Shown here: piece by piece, positions 25,072 through 33,427 of the stretch
Layout: the number at the start of each line of letters is the position of its first letter
How positions within the stretch are numbered: the stretch's first letter is position 1
Source of the DNA: Myxococcales bacterium
Lineage (GTDB): Bacteria > Myxococcota_A > Polyangia > Polyangiales > Polyangiaceae
Assembly: GCA_016794345.1 (NCBI GenBank)
Contig: JAEUKE010000044.1
Coordinates: 1 to 64,000 of the forward strand
Direction: 5' to 3'
DNA: 64,000 bases
Program-made: the position numbers and the translations under genes
The notes under the pieces: generated by a model
What the model saw: the letters and a program-made list of their open reading frames with translations, nothing else
The model's database searches: none
Told to the model about the DNA's origin: nothing

Positions 25072-26321
25072 TTGTCCCGAACCCTTCCGAGCGGGGCCCC
25101 AACCCCGCTCGGAGAATCCAGGTCCTTCACGCCATAGCGACCGAGGATGCGCTTCGCGAGGCTGACCTTGTGGACCTCGTCCGCGCCGTCGTAGATGTGC
25201 GCGCCGCGCTCGTGGCGCCAGAGCCAGGAGAGGATGGTGTCGTCCGTCAGGCCCAGCGCCCCGTGGGCCTGCACCGCGCGATCGAGGACCTTCGTCAGCA
25301 CGTCCGCGGTGAAGAACTTGATCGCGCTCACCGCGTCGCGCGCCTCGTGTTGACCTTCTTTCTCGATTCGCCACGCGGTGTGCATGACGTAGAGGCGAGC
25401 GGCGTCGATCTCCGCGCGGCTCTCCGCGATCCAGGCCTGAACGATCTGCTTGTCCGCGAGGCGCTTGCCGGGGGACATGGGTCGCTCGGCCGCGCGGCGG
25501 CAGAGCATGTCGAACGCGCGCTCGGCGATGCCGATCCAGCGCATGGCGTGGTGGATGCGACCGGGTCCGAGCCGCTCCTGCGCGAGGAAGAAGCCCGCGT
25601 TCTCTGGACCGAGCAAGTTGGAGACCGGGACCCGGCAGTTTTCGTAGTCGACCTCCGCGTGACTCGCCCAGTCCTCACCGGGCTCCCCCATCACGGAGAC
25701 GTTGCGCACGATGCGGAACCCCGGCGTGTCGGTCGGGACGATGATCTGGCTCGCCCGGAGGTGTGGCGGCGCCTCCGGGTTGGTCACCGCCATCACGATG
25801 GCGAACGCGGAGCCCTCCGCGCCGGTCGTGAACCATTTGCGGCCGTTGATGACGTAATGGTCACCGTCACGAGCGGCCGTCGTGCCCAGCCACGTCGGGT
25901 TCGAGCCCGGCAGATCCGGCTCGGTCATCGAGAAGCAGCTCCGGATGTCGCCGGCGGCGAGCGGCTTGAGCCACTTGTCCTTCTGCTCCGGCGAGCCGTG
26001 TGCGAGCAGGAGCTCCATGTTGCCGGCGTCCGGGGCCTGGCAGCCGAAGAGGTAATGGCCGAGCGGGCTCTTCCCGAGCTCCTCGCTGATACGCGCGTGC
26101 TCGGTCAGAGAGAGGCCCATCCCGCCCCACTCGACCGGGACGTGTGGGGCCCACAGACCCGCGGCCTTCACCTTCTGCCGCGCGGCAGCGAGCTCGGGCA
26201 AGATCGCCTTGAAGCTCTTTCGCCGCAGGAGCTCGGCCTCGAGCGGGAGCACGTCTGTCTCGAAGAGCTTGCGAACCTTTCCGACAGCGTCGGCGACGCG
26301 CGGCGGGAGCGAGAAGTCCAT
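25068..26321 (-). CDS. Acyl-CoA dehydrogenase, ACAD10/11 type
   Basis: 417 residues. FAD-dependent acyl-CoA dehydrogenase with the N-terminal helical domain, CFSMTEPDLPGSNPTWL and GRKWFTTGAEGSAFA in the middle beta domain, and ERLGPGRIHHAMRWIG and DGADEVHKVSLAKRILGRY in the C-terminal domain. The last region matches long-chain or ACAD10/11 relatives more than short-chain enzymes. It is the first gene of a two-gene unit with the APH kinase. It oxidises acyl-CoA to enoyl-CoA and passes electrons to electron-transfer flavoprotein. Confidence 0.92.
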   Translation of the reverse strand: MDFSLPPRVADAVGKVRKLFETDVLPLEAELLRRKSFKAILPELAAARQKVKAAGLWAPHVPVEWGGMGLSLTEHARISEELGKSPLGHYLFGCQAPDAGNMELLLAHGSPEQKDKWLKPLAAGDIRSCFSMTEPDLPGSNPTWLGTTAARDGDHYVINGRKWFTTGAEGSAFAIVMAVTNPEAPPHLRASQIIVPTDTPGFRIVRNVSVMGEPGEDWASHAEVDYENCRVPVSNLLGPENAGFFLAQERLGPGRIHHAMRWIGIAERAFDMLCRRAAERPMSPGKRLADKQIVQAWIAESRAEIDAARLYVMHTAWRIEKEGQHEARDAVSAIKFFTADVLTKVLDRAVQAHGALGLTDDTILSWLWRHERGAHIYDGADEVHKVSLAKRILGRYGVKDLDSPSGVGAPLGRVRDK

Positions 26322-26367
26322 GGGTCTGATCTAGACCCGAAACGGGGCTGCCGCGAGCGGCAACGGC

Positions 26368-27567
26368 TCAGCGCTTCACGTCTTTGCAGCAGCGAAAGCC
26401 GAGGTGGTAGTTCAGGTGGCTGTCGTGGCTCATCACCTTGGTGACGTGCCAGTCGGGCGCGCGCCAGCGGCAGTCGTCGTCGTGGGCTTCGTATTTCTGG
26501 AAGATGAACCAGCTGCCCTTCATCTCGGTCTCGCCGCTGCCGCCTCGGCTGCCGAGCTGCTCGGGCCGGAGAGGCAGGTTCATGTGCTCCGCCACATTGC
26601 CGTGTTGGTCGTAGACGCCGAGCTTGCTGCGACACTCGGGGAAGGCGCCGGCCGGGTAGCTGTTCGAGCCACACTTCTTGAAGCCGCTTTTTTCACACGA
26701 CTTGCTCTTCGACGAGCCCATCGCGCACTTCTGGTGCTCCTTGTCGGCGCCGTAGGCCCACACGATCTCACGGTCGGAGTTGTGCCGGTGTTTGGCCTCT
26801 TTGCGCGGGAGCTTCCACGCGTATTCGGTGTCGGGGTCGAGCACCGCGCCGGCGCACGCGCCCTCCCACTCGTGTGCGTCGCAGAGGCGCTTGCCGATGG
26901 CCTCGCAGGCGAGCTCGGCGTCGCGCGCGCTGATCCAGGTGACGGGGTACTCACACGGGATGTTCGGAAACTCGAACCGGTCGATGCAGGCGGTCGCGTC
27001 CTTTTCGGTCTGCCCCGCCTTCGGGTTGAAGAGCGGCACCATGAACGGCGCACCACACACGTCCGAGTCTTCGTCGAACACGCCGAGCTTCTCGCGTTTG
27101 TCGCGGCACTCCTTCCGCGTCATCGCGTATTCGGTGAGCTCGGGGTTCCCCTGCCCCATCACCGGGGACTTGTCGAAGATCGCCTTGAGCGCGTCGAGCT
27201 GCTTGCCGTCGAGCCCGAGCATGACCTGCATGCGCCCGAACATAGCGGCGCGCTGCTCCTCGATCGTCTTCGGGTAGAGGTCCTCGTCGGGCAGCGCCGG
27301 GCGCGCCTTCACGGGCGGCATCACGACCGCCGCAGAGGAGGACGCCGATGCCACAACCGACGCCGACGCCGAGAGCGCGGCCGACCCGGGCGGCGGCAAC
27401 AGGACGTCGGCCGAGGGCTCACCGCCGGAAGCCTTCTCGCTGCATCCGATCAGCGAGCAACACGCCACCAGCAGCCATCCCCTCCCCCTCCACGAAGTGG
27501 AGGGGGCCGGGGGGAGGAATCCACGGGAACGCGGCCTCCCGTCACCCCAACCTGCCTGGCTCGGCAT
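26368..27567 (-). CDS. Formylglycine-generating-enzyme-like (SUMF1 domain) lipoprotein
   Basis: About 399 residues from the ATG at 27567; no ribosome-binding site precedes it and the start is doubtful. The likely lipobox is WLLVACCSLIGC, around residue 42, preceded by an abnormal Gly/Arg/Pro-rich leader that the 25-bp repeats partly encode. A Pro/Ala/Ser spacer precedes the C-terminal FGE fold: CIDRFEFPNIPCEYPVTWIS, GKRLCDAHEWEGAC, GVYDQHGNVAEHMN and HLGFRCCKD. GNVAEH replaces the usual GNVAEW. The fold is shared by sulfatase activators and by many non-catalytic surface proteins; a structural role is more likely here. It is exposed in the periplasm or on the surface. Confidence 0.72.
   Translation of the reverse strand: MPSQAGWGDGRPRSRGFLPPAPSTSWRGRGWLLVACCSLIGCSEKASGGEPSADVLLPPPGSAALSASASVVASASSSAAVVMPPVKARPALPDEDLYPKTIEEQRAAMFGRMQVMLGLDGKQLDALKAIFDKSPVMGQGNPELTEYAMTRKECRDKREKLGVFDEDSDVCGAPFMVPLFNPKAGQTEKDATACIDRFEFPNIPCEYPVTWISARDAELACEAIGKRLCDAHEWEGACAGAVLDPDTEYAWKLPRKEAKHRHNSDREIVWAYGADKEHQKCAMGSSKSKSCEKSGFKKCGSNSYPAGAFPECRSKLGVYDQHGNVAEHMNLPLRPEQLGSRGGSGETEMKGSWFIFQKYEAHDDDCRWRAPDWHVTKVMSHDSHLNYHLGFRCCKDVKR
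27484..27506. repeat. Hairpin-forming element with 10-bp arms
   Basis: CCCCCTCCAC-GAA-GTGGAGGGGG is a perfect 10-bp inverted repeat with a 3-base loop. It lies within the leader of the FGE-like gene and overlaps the first copy of the 25-bp direct repeat. The form resembles small palindromic extragenic repeats. Confidence 0.65.
27497..27521. repeat. 25-bp direct repeat, copy 1
   Basis: The 25 bases beginning GTGGAGGGGGCC and ending GAGGAATC are identical to 27575-27599. Read on the minus strand this copy encodes FLPPAPSTS within the leader of the FGE-like protein. Confidence 0.8.
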
Positions 27568-27574
27568 CACGCTC

Positions 27575-27599
27575 GTGGAGGGGGCCGGGGGGAGGAATC
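27575..27599. repeat. 25-bp direct repeat, copy 2
   Basis: Perfect second copy of the 25-bp element, 78 bases from the first and just upstream of the ATG proposed for the FGE-like gene. It also encodes FLPPAPSTS if the longer frame is read. This copy lacks the left arm of the hairpin seen at copy 1. Confidence 0.8.
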
Positions 27600-27649
27600 G
27601 ACAAGGAGGACCCGACAGCCGGCGCAAACCTAACAGTCTTGTCACTACG

Positions 27650-29539
27650 TCACTTGCACTTGATGAAGCCGCCCTTCTTGCAGGGCGGTGGCTTCTTGCC
27701 GCCGCCGCCGGTGTTCGGGGTGACGGGCGTCTTGGAGCCGGTGTTGTCGGGCGCAGCGACGGCCTCCTTCGCCAGCGTGAACGTCTTGGTGACGGGTCCG
27801 CTTCCCTCCTTCACCTCGAGGTCACCGCTCTGCGCGACGTAGCCGGACTTGGAGACGTCGACCGGGTACTTGCCTGGCGCGAGCTTCAGGTCTTTCAGGT
27901 CCTTCGCCTCGATGACCTTCCCGTCGACCTTCACCTCGTCACACGCCACGGGCTGGCAGACGATCTTCACTTCGATTGTCGCGGGCGCAGCGGCGCTCGC
28001 GGAGGTCGTCGTGATGGGGGGCGGGGTCGGAGCCTGGGTCGCGGTGGGCTTCGGCTCCGTGGTCGGCGCGGCAGACGCGCTCGGCGCGCCGCTGACCGCG
28101 ACAGGGCCGTCCCCCGACGCGGCGTTCAGGTCCTTCCATTTCAGCGCGAGCACGGTGCCGGCCGTCCCGAGCAGCGCGACGGCGGTGAAGCCGATCACGA
28201 TGGGCACGGCCTTGCTGCTCTTCGGCGGCGCGCTGCCCAAGCTCGTGAGCATGCCGTTCGGCCCGGGAGGAGGCGGATACCCCTGATCGCGCCCCGGCTG
28301 CCCATACGCGCCGTACGGGGGCACGGCCATCGCCGGCATGCCCTGCTGCGACATCGACGCGCCCGCGTAGCCGCCCGGCGCCTGCACGGCCATCATTCCT
28401 TGTTGCGACATCGACGCGCCGGCGTACCCGCCGTGTTGCATGCCGCCCTGGCCCATCCCGCCCTGGCCCATCATCGCGCCCTGCTGGACCATGCCGCCCT
28501 GCTGTTGATCCGGCGGCATGTAGCCTCCGGTCAGCTGGTCGACGCTGAGCGCGAGCGTGGCGCCCGAGGCGAGGTTCGGGTTCGGCGCCGCGCGCGGGGG
28601 CTCGCGCTCCGGGTTCTTCATGTTGGACGGGAGCGGCGAGGGCGCGTCGCCCACCATCGGCAGCGCCATGGTCGCCGCGTTGCCGACCTGGGCGCGGAGG
28701 GAGTCCTCCATCACGTTGGCGAACTCGCCGATGCTCTTGAAGCGCTCGGCCGGGTCGTTGGAGAGGGCCTTCCAGAGGACGATGTCGAGCGTCGGGCTGA
28801 GCGGGACACCGAGCTCGGCGGCGCGCGCGGACATGGGCGCGCGCGCCGCGCGCAGCTCTTCTTGCCAGCCGGCGAGATCGAAAGCCTGGCCCTGACACGA
28901 GCGCCAGTAGCTCCGACCGCAGAGCGCGAAGAAGCAGAGCAGACCGGTCGAGAACACGTCAGCGGAGGGCGTGATCGCGCCGCTCTGCGCTTGCTCCGGC
29001 GCGATCCATGGCGCGCTCGACACGAACCCCTCCTGGGTGGGGACGGCGGCCTTGGCGAGGTTCGCTGCGAAGTCGGTCACGACGACGGGGTTGGAGCTCG
29101 GGCCGACGAACACGTTCGTCGGCTTGATGGCGCCGTGCACGACCTTGCGGACGTGTGCGAGATCGAGCGACCGCGCGAGGCCCTTGAGGAGCGCGACGAC
29201 CTCCTCGGGCGCGAGCCTTCGCTGCTGGGCTGCCAGCGACGGAAGGCGCAGGAGCTCGGTCACGCTGAACGGTGCGAGCGTGGCCTGATCGTAGCCGGCG
29301 TCGATGATCGGCGCGGCTGAGTTAGCAGGCAGCGCGTTGGTCGCGGCGTATGCCTGCTCGAGCGCTTTCATCACCGTCTGGTGAGAGGCCACCGCGGGGT
29401 CGTACAGCTTGACGGCCACCTCCTGCCCGGTCTGGCTCGTGCAGTGGTAGGTGATCACCGCGCCGCCATCGCCGAGGATGTTGCGGACGGAGTACTTGCC
29501 GCCAATCACGCCCCCGGCGGACAGCCTCGGCGCGCTCAC
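27650..29539 (-). CDS. Membrane-anchored Ser/Thr pseudokinase with PEGA-like C-terminus
   Basis: 629 residues from a GTG overlapping the upstream stop (GTGA). The protein-kinase fold is recognisable: YSVRNILGDGGAVITYHC, the lysine strand VAVKLYD and a DVFSTGLLCFFALCG helix. The catalytic loop reads HGAIKPTN instead of HRDxKPxN, and the metal motif is DFA instead of DFG, so catalytic Asp and Gly are missing. Next come a Gln/Met/Gly-rich region with two GGYAGASMSQQGM repeats (near 395-430), a transmembrane helix (VPIVIGFTAVALLGTAGTV) and a periplasmic domain with KYPVDVSKSGYVAQSG, like PEGA. A scaffold or sensor role is inferred. Confidence 0.85.
   Translation of the reverse strand: MSAPRLSAGGVIGGKYSVRNILGDGGAVITYHCTSQTGQEVAVKLYDPAVASHQTVMKALEQAYAATNALPANSAAPIIDAGYDQATLAPFSVTELLRLPSLAAQQRRLAPEEVVALLKGLARSLDLAHVRKVVHGAIKPTNVFVGPSSNPVVVTDFAANLAKAAVPTQEGFVSSAPWIAPEQAQSGAITPSADVFSTGLLCFFALCGRSYWRSCQGQAFDLAGWQEELRAARAPMSARAAELGVPLSPTLDIVLWKALSNDPAERFKSIGEFANVMEDSLRAQVGNAATMALPMVGDAPSPLPSNMKNPEREPPRAAPNPNLASGATLALSVDQLTGGYMPPDQQQGGMVQQGAMMGQGGMGQGGMQHGGYAGASMSQQGMMAVQAPGGYAGASMSQQGMPAMAVPPYGAYGQPGRDQGYPPPPGPNGMLTSLGSAPPKSSKAVPIVIGFTAVALLGTAGTVLALKWKDLNAASGDGPVAVSGAPSASAAPTTEPKPTATQAPTPPPITTTSASAAAPATIEVKIVCQPVACDEVKVDGKVIEAKDLKDLKLAPGKYPVDVSKSGYVAQSGDLEVKEGSGPVTKTFTLAKEAVAAPDNTGSKTPVTPNTGGGGKKPPPCKKGGFIKCK
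28348..28430 (-). repeat. Duplicated segment encoding GGYAGASMSQQGM
   Basis: Two close copies of a roughly 39-base unit encode the same 13 residues within the Gln/Met-rich linker of the pseudokinase, next to shorter MGQGGMGQGG repeats. The boundaries are approximate. It looks like local tandem duplication within low-complexity coding DNA. Confidence 0.6.
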
Positions 29540-30213
29540 TGGTAGCTCCCGGGGCCGAGGGTCTCGAGCGACTTGCTGATCGCCTCGACGGCTTTGTCGT
29601 CGGTCTTCGGGGCAAAGGCGACACCGAGGATCTTGCGCTTGCCGCCGGGCTCGTCCGCGAGGAGCACGAGGAGATAACCGCCCTCGCCGCTCCGCTTCGC
29701 GTCCTCGGCTTGCCAGAGACGCAGCTCCACCTCGCCCGACTTGCGCTTGTCGTCCTCCTTCTTCCAGTTGGGGACGTATTTCTTCTTGAACTTCTCGGGG
29801 ACGGTGATCTCGAGCTTCTCGACGAGCTTCTGGTAAGCCGCCTCGCGGGCCTTCGCCTCGTCGCCCTCCGGCAGGAAGGACGCCATGGCGAGGATGCCGC
29901 CGCTCTCCTTCGCGGAGGTGAGCGTGAGCTCGGACCCTTGGGCGTACACCCAACCTTCGGGAGGGATGAACACCAGCTCGACGCCGGCGATCTTGGCCTG
30001 GGTGTCGGCCGTGGCCTGACATCCCTCGGTCATGTCCTCACATTTGGGCTTCGGCTTCTCTTTGGGCTTTTCGGGGACTGTGGCGTCCGAGGTCGGCACC
30101 TCCACCTCTTCGTCGGACTGTTTGGGTCCGCAGGCCGAGGTGAGGGCTCCCCAGACGAGCACACCCCCGACGAGCATCGCCGGCACGAGCGCACGCATGG
30201 TCATTCTTCGCAT
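29536..30213 (-). CDS. Lipoprotein of unknown function, coupled to the pseudokinase
   Basis: 225 residues from the ATG at 30213, with GGAAA seven bases upstream; other ATGs lie at 30204 and 30198. The signal peptide ends in the lipobox LTSAC. A charged Pro/Lys/Glu spacer follows, then a globular domain with VELVFIPPEGWVYAQGS and KKKYVPNWKKED. Its stop overlaps the pseudokinase start (GTGA), so the two probably work together at the membrane. It is divergent from the helicase gene 83 bases away. No family was recognised. Confidence 0.75.
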   Translation of the reverse strand: MRRMTMRALVPAMLVGGVLVWGALTSACGPKQSDEEVEVPTSDATVPEKPKEKPKPKCEDMTEGCQATADTQAKIAGVELVFIPPEGWVYAQGSELTLTSAKESGGILAMASFLPEGDEAKAREAAYQKLVEKLEITVPEKFKKKYVPNWKKEDDKRKSGEVELRLWQAEDAKRSGEGGYLLVLLADEPGGKRKILGVAFAPKTDDKAVEAISKSLETLGPGSYQ

Positions 30214-30296
30214 AGGTTTCCAGGAGTCCGCCGTTCTCGCAAGCTCCTGGATGGCCGGCCCCCCACCTGTTAGGGCTCTGTCTCCCACACGCCCCT

Positions 30297-32849
30297 ATGA
30301 CAGCCCCGAGCCCCCTCGCCGACCGCCTTCGTGGGCTCGAGACCGGTAAGCCGGACGAGCTGCTCGAGAGCTTCCTCGCCTACGTCACCGAGCTCGGCCT
30401 CAGCCTGTACCCCGCCCAGGAAGAGGCCGTCCTCGAGCTCTTCGAGGGCAACCACGTCATCCTCGCGACCCCGACGGGCAGCGGAAAGTCCCTCGTCGCC
30501 ACGGCGCTCATCTTCCGGACCCTGGCGAACGGCGGCCGGGCCTTCTACTCCTGCCCGATCAAGGCGCTGGTGAACGAGAAGTTCTTCCAGCTGGTCGACG
30601 CCTTCGGCGCCCAGAACGTCGGCCTCATGACCGGCGACGCGACGGTCAACCCCGAGGCCCCGATCATCTGCTCCACGGCCGAGATCGCGGCCAGCATGGC
30701 CCTTCGCCGCGGCGTCGACAGCAGCATCGACGCGCTGGTGATGGACGAGTTCCACTACTACTCCGATCGCGACCGCGGCGTGGCGTGGCACGTGCCGCTC
30801 CTCCTCCTCGAGCGAACGCACTTTCTCCTGATGTCGGCGACGCTCGGAGACTCGCGCCCGTTCCTCGACCGTCTGGAGAAGCTGACGCGCCGAAAGGCCG
30901 TGCTCGTGGAGGGCAAGGAGCGCCCCGTCCCGCTCGACTTCACCTACAGCGAGGAGCCGCTCAACGAGGCGGTGAAGGGACTCGTCGACAAGGGCAAGGC
31001 CCCCGTCTACGTCGTGTGCTTCACGCAGCGGGCCTGCGCCGAAGAGGCGCAGAACCTGATGAGCGAGAACTACACGTCGAAGGAAGACAAACGCGCCATC
31101 CTCGAGGCTCTCGAGGGCTTCCACTTCGACAGCCCCTACGGCAAGGACGTCGCGCGCTTCGTGAAACACGGCATCGGCCTCCACCACGCGGGCCTCTTGC
31201 CGAAGTACCGGCTCGTCGTCGAGAAGCTCGCGCAAAAGGGCCTCCTCCGCGTCATCTGCGGGACGGACACGCTCGGGGTCGGCGTGAACATCCCGATCCG
31301 CACGGTGCTCTTCACCAAGCTCTGCAAGTTCGACGGCGAGAAGATGGTCATCCTCGGCGTGCGCGACTTCCAGCAGATCGCCGGGCGCGCCGGCCGCAAG
31401 GGCTTCGACGTCGAGGGCAGCGTCGTGGTGCAGGCGCCCGAGCACGTCATCGAGAACATCCGGATCGACCGCAAGAAGGAGACCGACCCGAAGAAGTACA
31501 AGAACCTCCAGCGAGCGAAGCCCCCGCAGAAGGGCTTCTTGCCGTGGGACAGGTCGACCTTCGACAAGCTGGTGAACGGCAAGCCAGAGGAGCTCGTCGC
31601 CCGCTTCTCGGTGACCACGGGCATGCTCGTCGACCTGCTCGACAACCCGAGCACCGGCAAGCGCGGCGGCTTCGGCGCCCTCCTGGATCTCGTCGACAAG
31701 GCGCACATCCCCGAGCGCGAGAAGAAGAAGCAGAAGAAGCTCGCGACGGTCCTCTTCCGCGCGCTCCGGCGCGCGAACCTGGTGGAGCTCGTGCCGCGCG
31801 AGCACAAGCGCGGGAAACACGCGCTCGTCTCGGGCGACCTGCAGCGCGACTTCTCGCTCCACCACGCGCTCTCCCTCTGGCTCGTGGACTTCGTGTCCGT
31901 GCTGCGGGAGAGCCGCGAAGACCCGATGGCCTACGCGCTCGACGTGCTCAGCGCGGTCGAGGCGATCCTCGAGAGCCCGCGCGCCATCCTCGAGCGTCAG
32001 GTCGACAAGCTGAAGGCCGACAAGATCGCCGAGCTGAAGGCGGCCGGCGTGGAGTACGAGGACCGCATGAAGGAGCTCGACAAGATCGAGCACCCGAAGC
32101 CCAACGCGGAGCTCACCTACCAGACGTACGAGACCTTCGTCACGTTCCACCCCTGGGCGGGCACCGAGAACATCCGGCCCAAGTCGATCGCCCGCGAGCT
32201 GATCGAGCACGCCGCCACGTTCGACGAGTACATCCGCGAGTACGACCTCGTGCGGATGGAGGGCGTGCTCCTCCGGTATCTGTCGGACGTGGTGAAGACG
32301 CTCGAGCAGACCGTGCCCGCGAGCGCGAAGACCGACGAGCTCGACGAGATCTACCTCTACCTGCGCCAGGAGGTGCGGAGCACCGACTCGTCGCTCCTCG
32401 ACGAGTGGGAGTCGCGCGCGCTCGGTCCGACGCCCATCCGGCGCGAGGCGGAGCGCGCGTCCGAGAAGGACCGGCTCGCCGACGACCCGAAGGCGGTGCT
32501 CGTCCGCGTCCGCCGCGATCTGCACCGCCTGGTCCGAGCGCTCGCCCGGAAGGACTGGGAAGCGGCCCTCGCCGCCGTGCGCCCCGCCGAAGGCCTCACC
32601 GCGAAGAGCTTCGACGAGTGGATGAAGCCCTACTTCGCCGAGCGGCCCGTCCTGCTCTCGCACCACGAGGCGCGCAAGGCGGAGTTCACCACGCTGAAGC
32701 AGACAGCCGGCGCGACGTGGGAGGCCTGGCAGACGCTCGTCGACCCGGACGGCGACAACGACTGGGTCATCGAGGCGGAGGTCGACCTCTCGACGGACGT
32801 CGACGACGCGAGCCCCGTCATCGCGCTTCGCCGCATCGGCCCCGCCTGA
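30297..32849 (+). CDS. Ski2/Mtr4-like DExH helicase (DUF3516 type)
   Basis: 850 residues. Superfamily 2 helicase motifs are complete: Q-like YPAQEEAV, motif I ATPTGSGKS, motif Ia YSCPIKALV, motif II MDEFHYYSD, motif III LLMSATLGD, motif V GTDTLGVGVNIPIRTVL and motif VI QQIAGRAGRKGF. The latter two are of the Ski2-like subgroup. The C-terminal 400 residues are helical and charged, as in actinobacterial and myxobacterial DUF3516 helicases. It is likely ATP-dependent RNA unwinding in the cytosol, with substrates unknown. Its stop and the stop of the convergent hemerythrin gene are 21 bases apart. Confidence 0.9.
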   Translation: MTAPSPLADRLRGLETGKPDELLESFLAYVTELGLSLYPAQEEAVLELFEGNHVILATPTGSGKSLVATALIFRTLANGGRAFYSCPIKALVNEKFFQLVDAFGAQNVGLMTGDATVNPEAPIICSTAEIAASMALRRGVDSSIDALVMDEFHYYSDRDRGVAWHVPLLLLERTHFLLMSATLGDSRPFLDRLEKLTRRKAVLVEGKERPVPLDFTYSEEPLNEAVKGLVDKGKAPVYVVCFTQRACAEEAQNLMSENYTSKEDKRAILEALEGFHFDSPYGKDVARFVKHGIGLHHAGLLPKYRLVVEKLAQKGLLRVICGTDTLGVGVNIPIRTVLFTKLCKFDGEKMVILGVRDFQQIAGRAGRKGFDVEGSVVVQAPEHVIENIRIDRKKETDPKKYKNLQRAKPPQKGFLPWDRSTFDKLVNGKPEELVARFSVTTGMLVDLLDNPSTGKRGGFGALLDLVDKAHIPEREKKKQKKLATVLFRALRRANLVELVPREHKRGKHALVSGDLQRDFSLHHALSLWLVDFVSVLRESREDPMAYALDVLSAVEAILESPRAILERQVDKLKADKIAELKAAGVEYEDRMKELDKIEHPKPNAELTYQTYETFVTFHPWAGTENIRPKSIARELIEHAATFDEYIREYDLVRMEGVLLRYLSDVVKTLEQTVPASAKTDELDEIYLYLRQEVRSTDSSLLDEWESRALGPTPIRREAERASEKDRLADDPKAVLVRVRRDLHRLVRALARKDWEAALAAVRPAEGLTAKSFDEWMKPYFAERPVLLSHHEARKAEFTTLKQTAGATWEAWQTLVDPDGDNDWVIEAEVDLSTDVDDASPVIALRRIGPA

Positions 32850-32870
32850 CGGGGCGACGAGCGCGCGGGG

Positions 32871-33293
32871 TCAGTGGATCGTCTCTTCGAGGAGCTCGCG
32901 CCAGTCGTCCGCGTCGAGCTCGGGGTAGATGTAGTCGCCCTCGAAGTTCGTGTGGTGGAGCATGAGCCGCGCGACGTCGAACACGAGCTGAGCGACCTCC
33001 TCGTCTCCCGCGGCCTTCTCCAGCGCCTCCCGAAGCTCCCGGATGGCGATGTGGTGTTTCTTGGCGACGTCGACCTCGGGTCCCAAACCGCGGTCCTCGA
33101 GCTTGGGGAAGAGAGAGCGCTCCTCGTACTGCATGTGGCGCTCCATCGGACCTTGGAGGAACTCGAGCAGGGCCGGTCGCTCCTTGGCCGCAGCCTCGCG
33201 CGACCGGTTGGCGATGCTCATCAGCTGGCGGGCCATGTGGCGCGCGGCGTCCTCTTCCTGAAACAGGTCCGCCAGCATGCTCTCGTAATCCAC
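32871..33293 (-). CDS. Hemerythrin HHE-domain protein
   Basis: 140 residues. The GTG at 33293 is chosen because GGAGGAGAGC directly precedes it; the frame extends further but without domain content. Iron-ligand candidates follow the HHE pattern: H in AARHMARQL, ERHMQYEERSLFP (His and Glu), KKHHIAIREL, and RLMLHHTNFEGDYIYPEL near the end. It is likely a non-heme di-iron protein binding oxygen or nitric oxide, or serving in iron-sulfur repair, in the cytosol. Confidence 0.85.
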   Translation of the reverse strand: MDYESMLADLFQEEDAARHMARQLMSIANRSREAAAKERPALLEFLQGPMERHMQYEERSLFPKLEDRGLGPEVDVAKKHHIAIRELREALEKAAGDEEVAQLVFDVARLMLHHTNFEGDYIYPELDADDWRELLEETIH

Positions 33294-33427
33294 GCTCTCC
33301 TCCGTTCCCGGGGGCTTTGCTACCACGGCGAGGAGGCGGAGTAGACTGGCCGGACCAGCCCGGAGGGAGTTTGTGAGAGGAATGCTCGCACCCGCCCGGA
33401 ACCTGTTACACTCTTCGAGGCCCCCTC

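Noticed and set aside
30270..32666. Minus-strand frame of 798 codons opposite the helicase
   Set aside because: Shadow of a motif-complete helicase; composition is Val/Leu/Glu/Arg-skewed with no motif.
32846..32875. Short inverted repeat between the helicase and hemerythrin stops as a terminator
   Set aside because: Arms of only 5 bases (CTGAC/GTCAG) with a 19-base loop; too weak to call.
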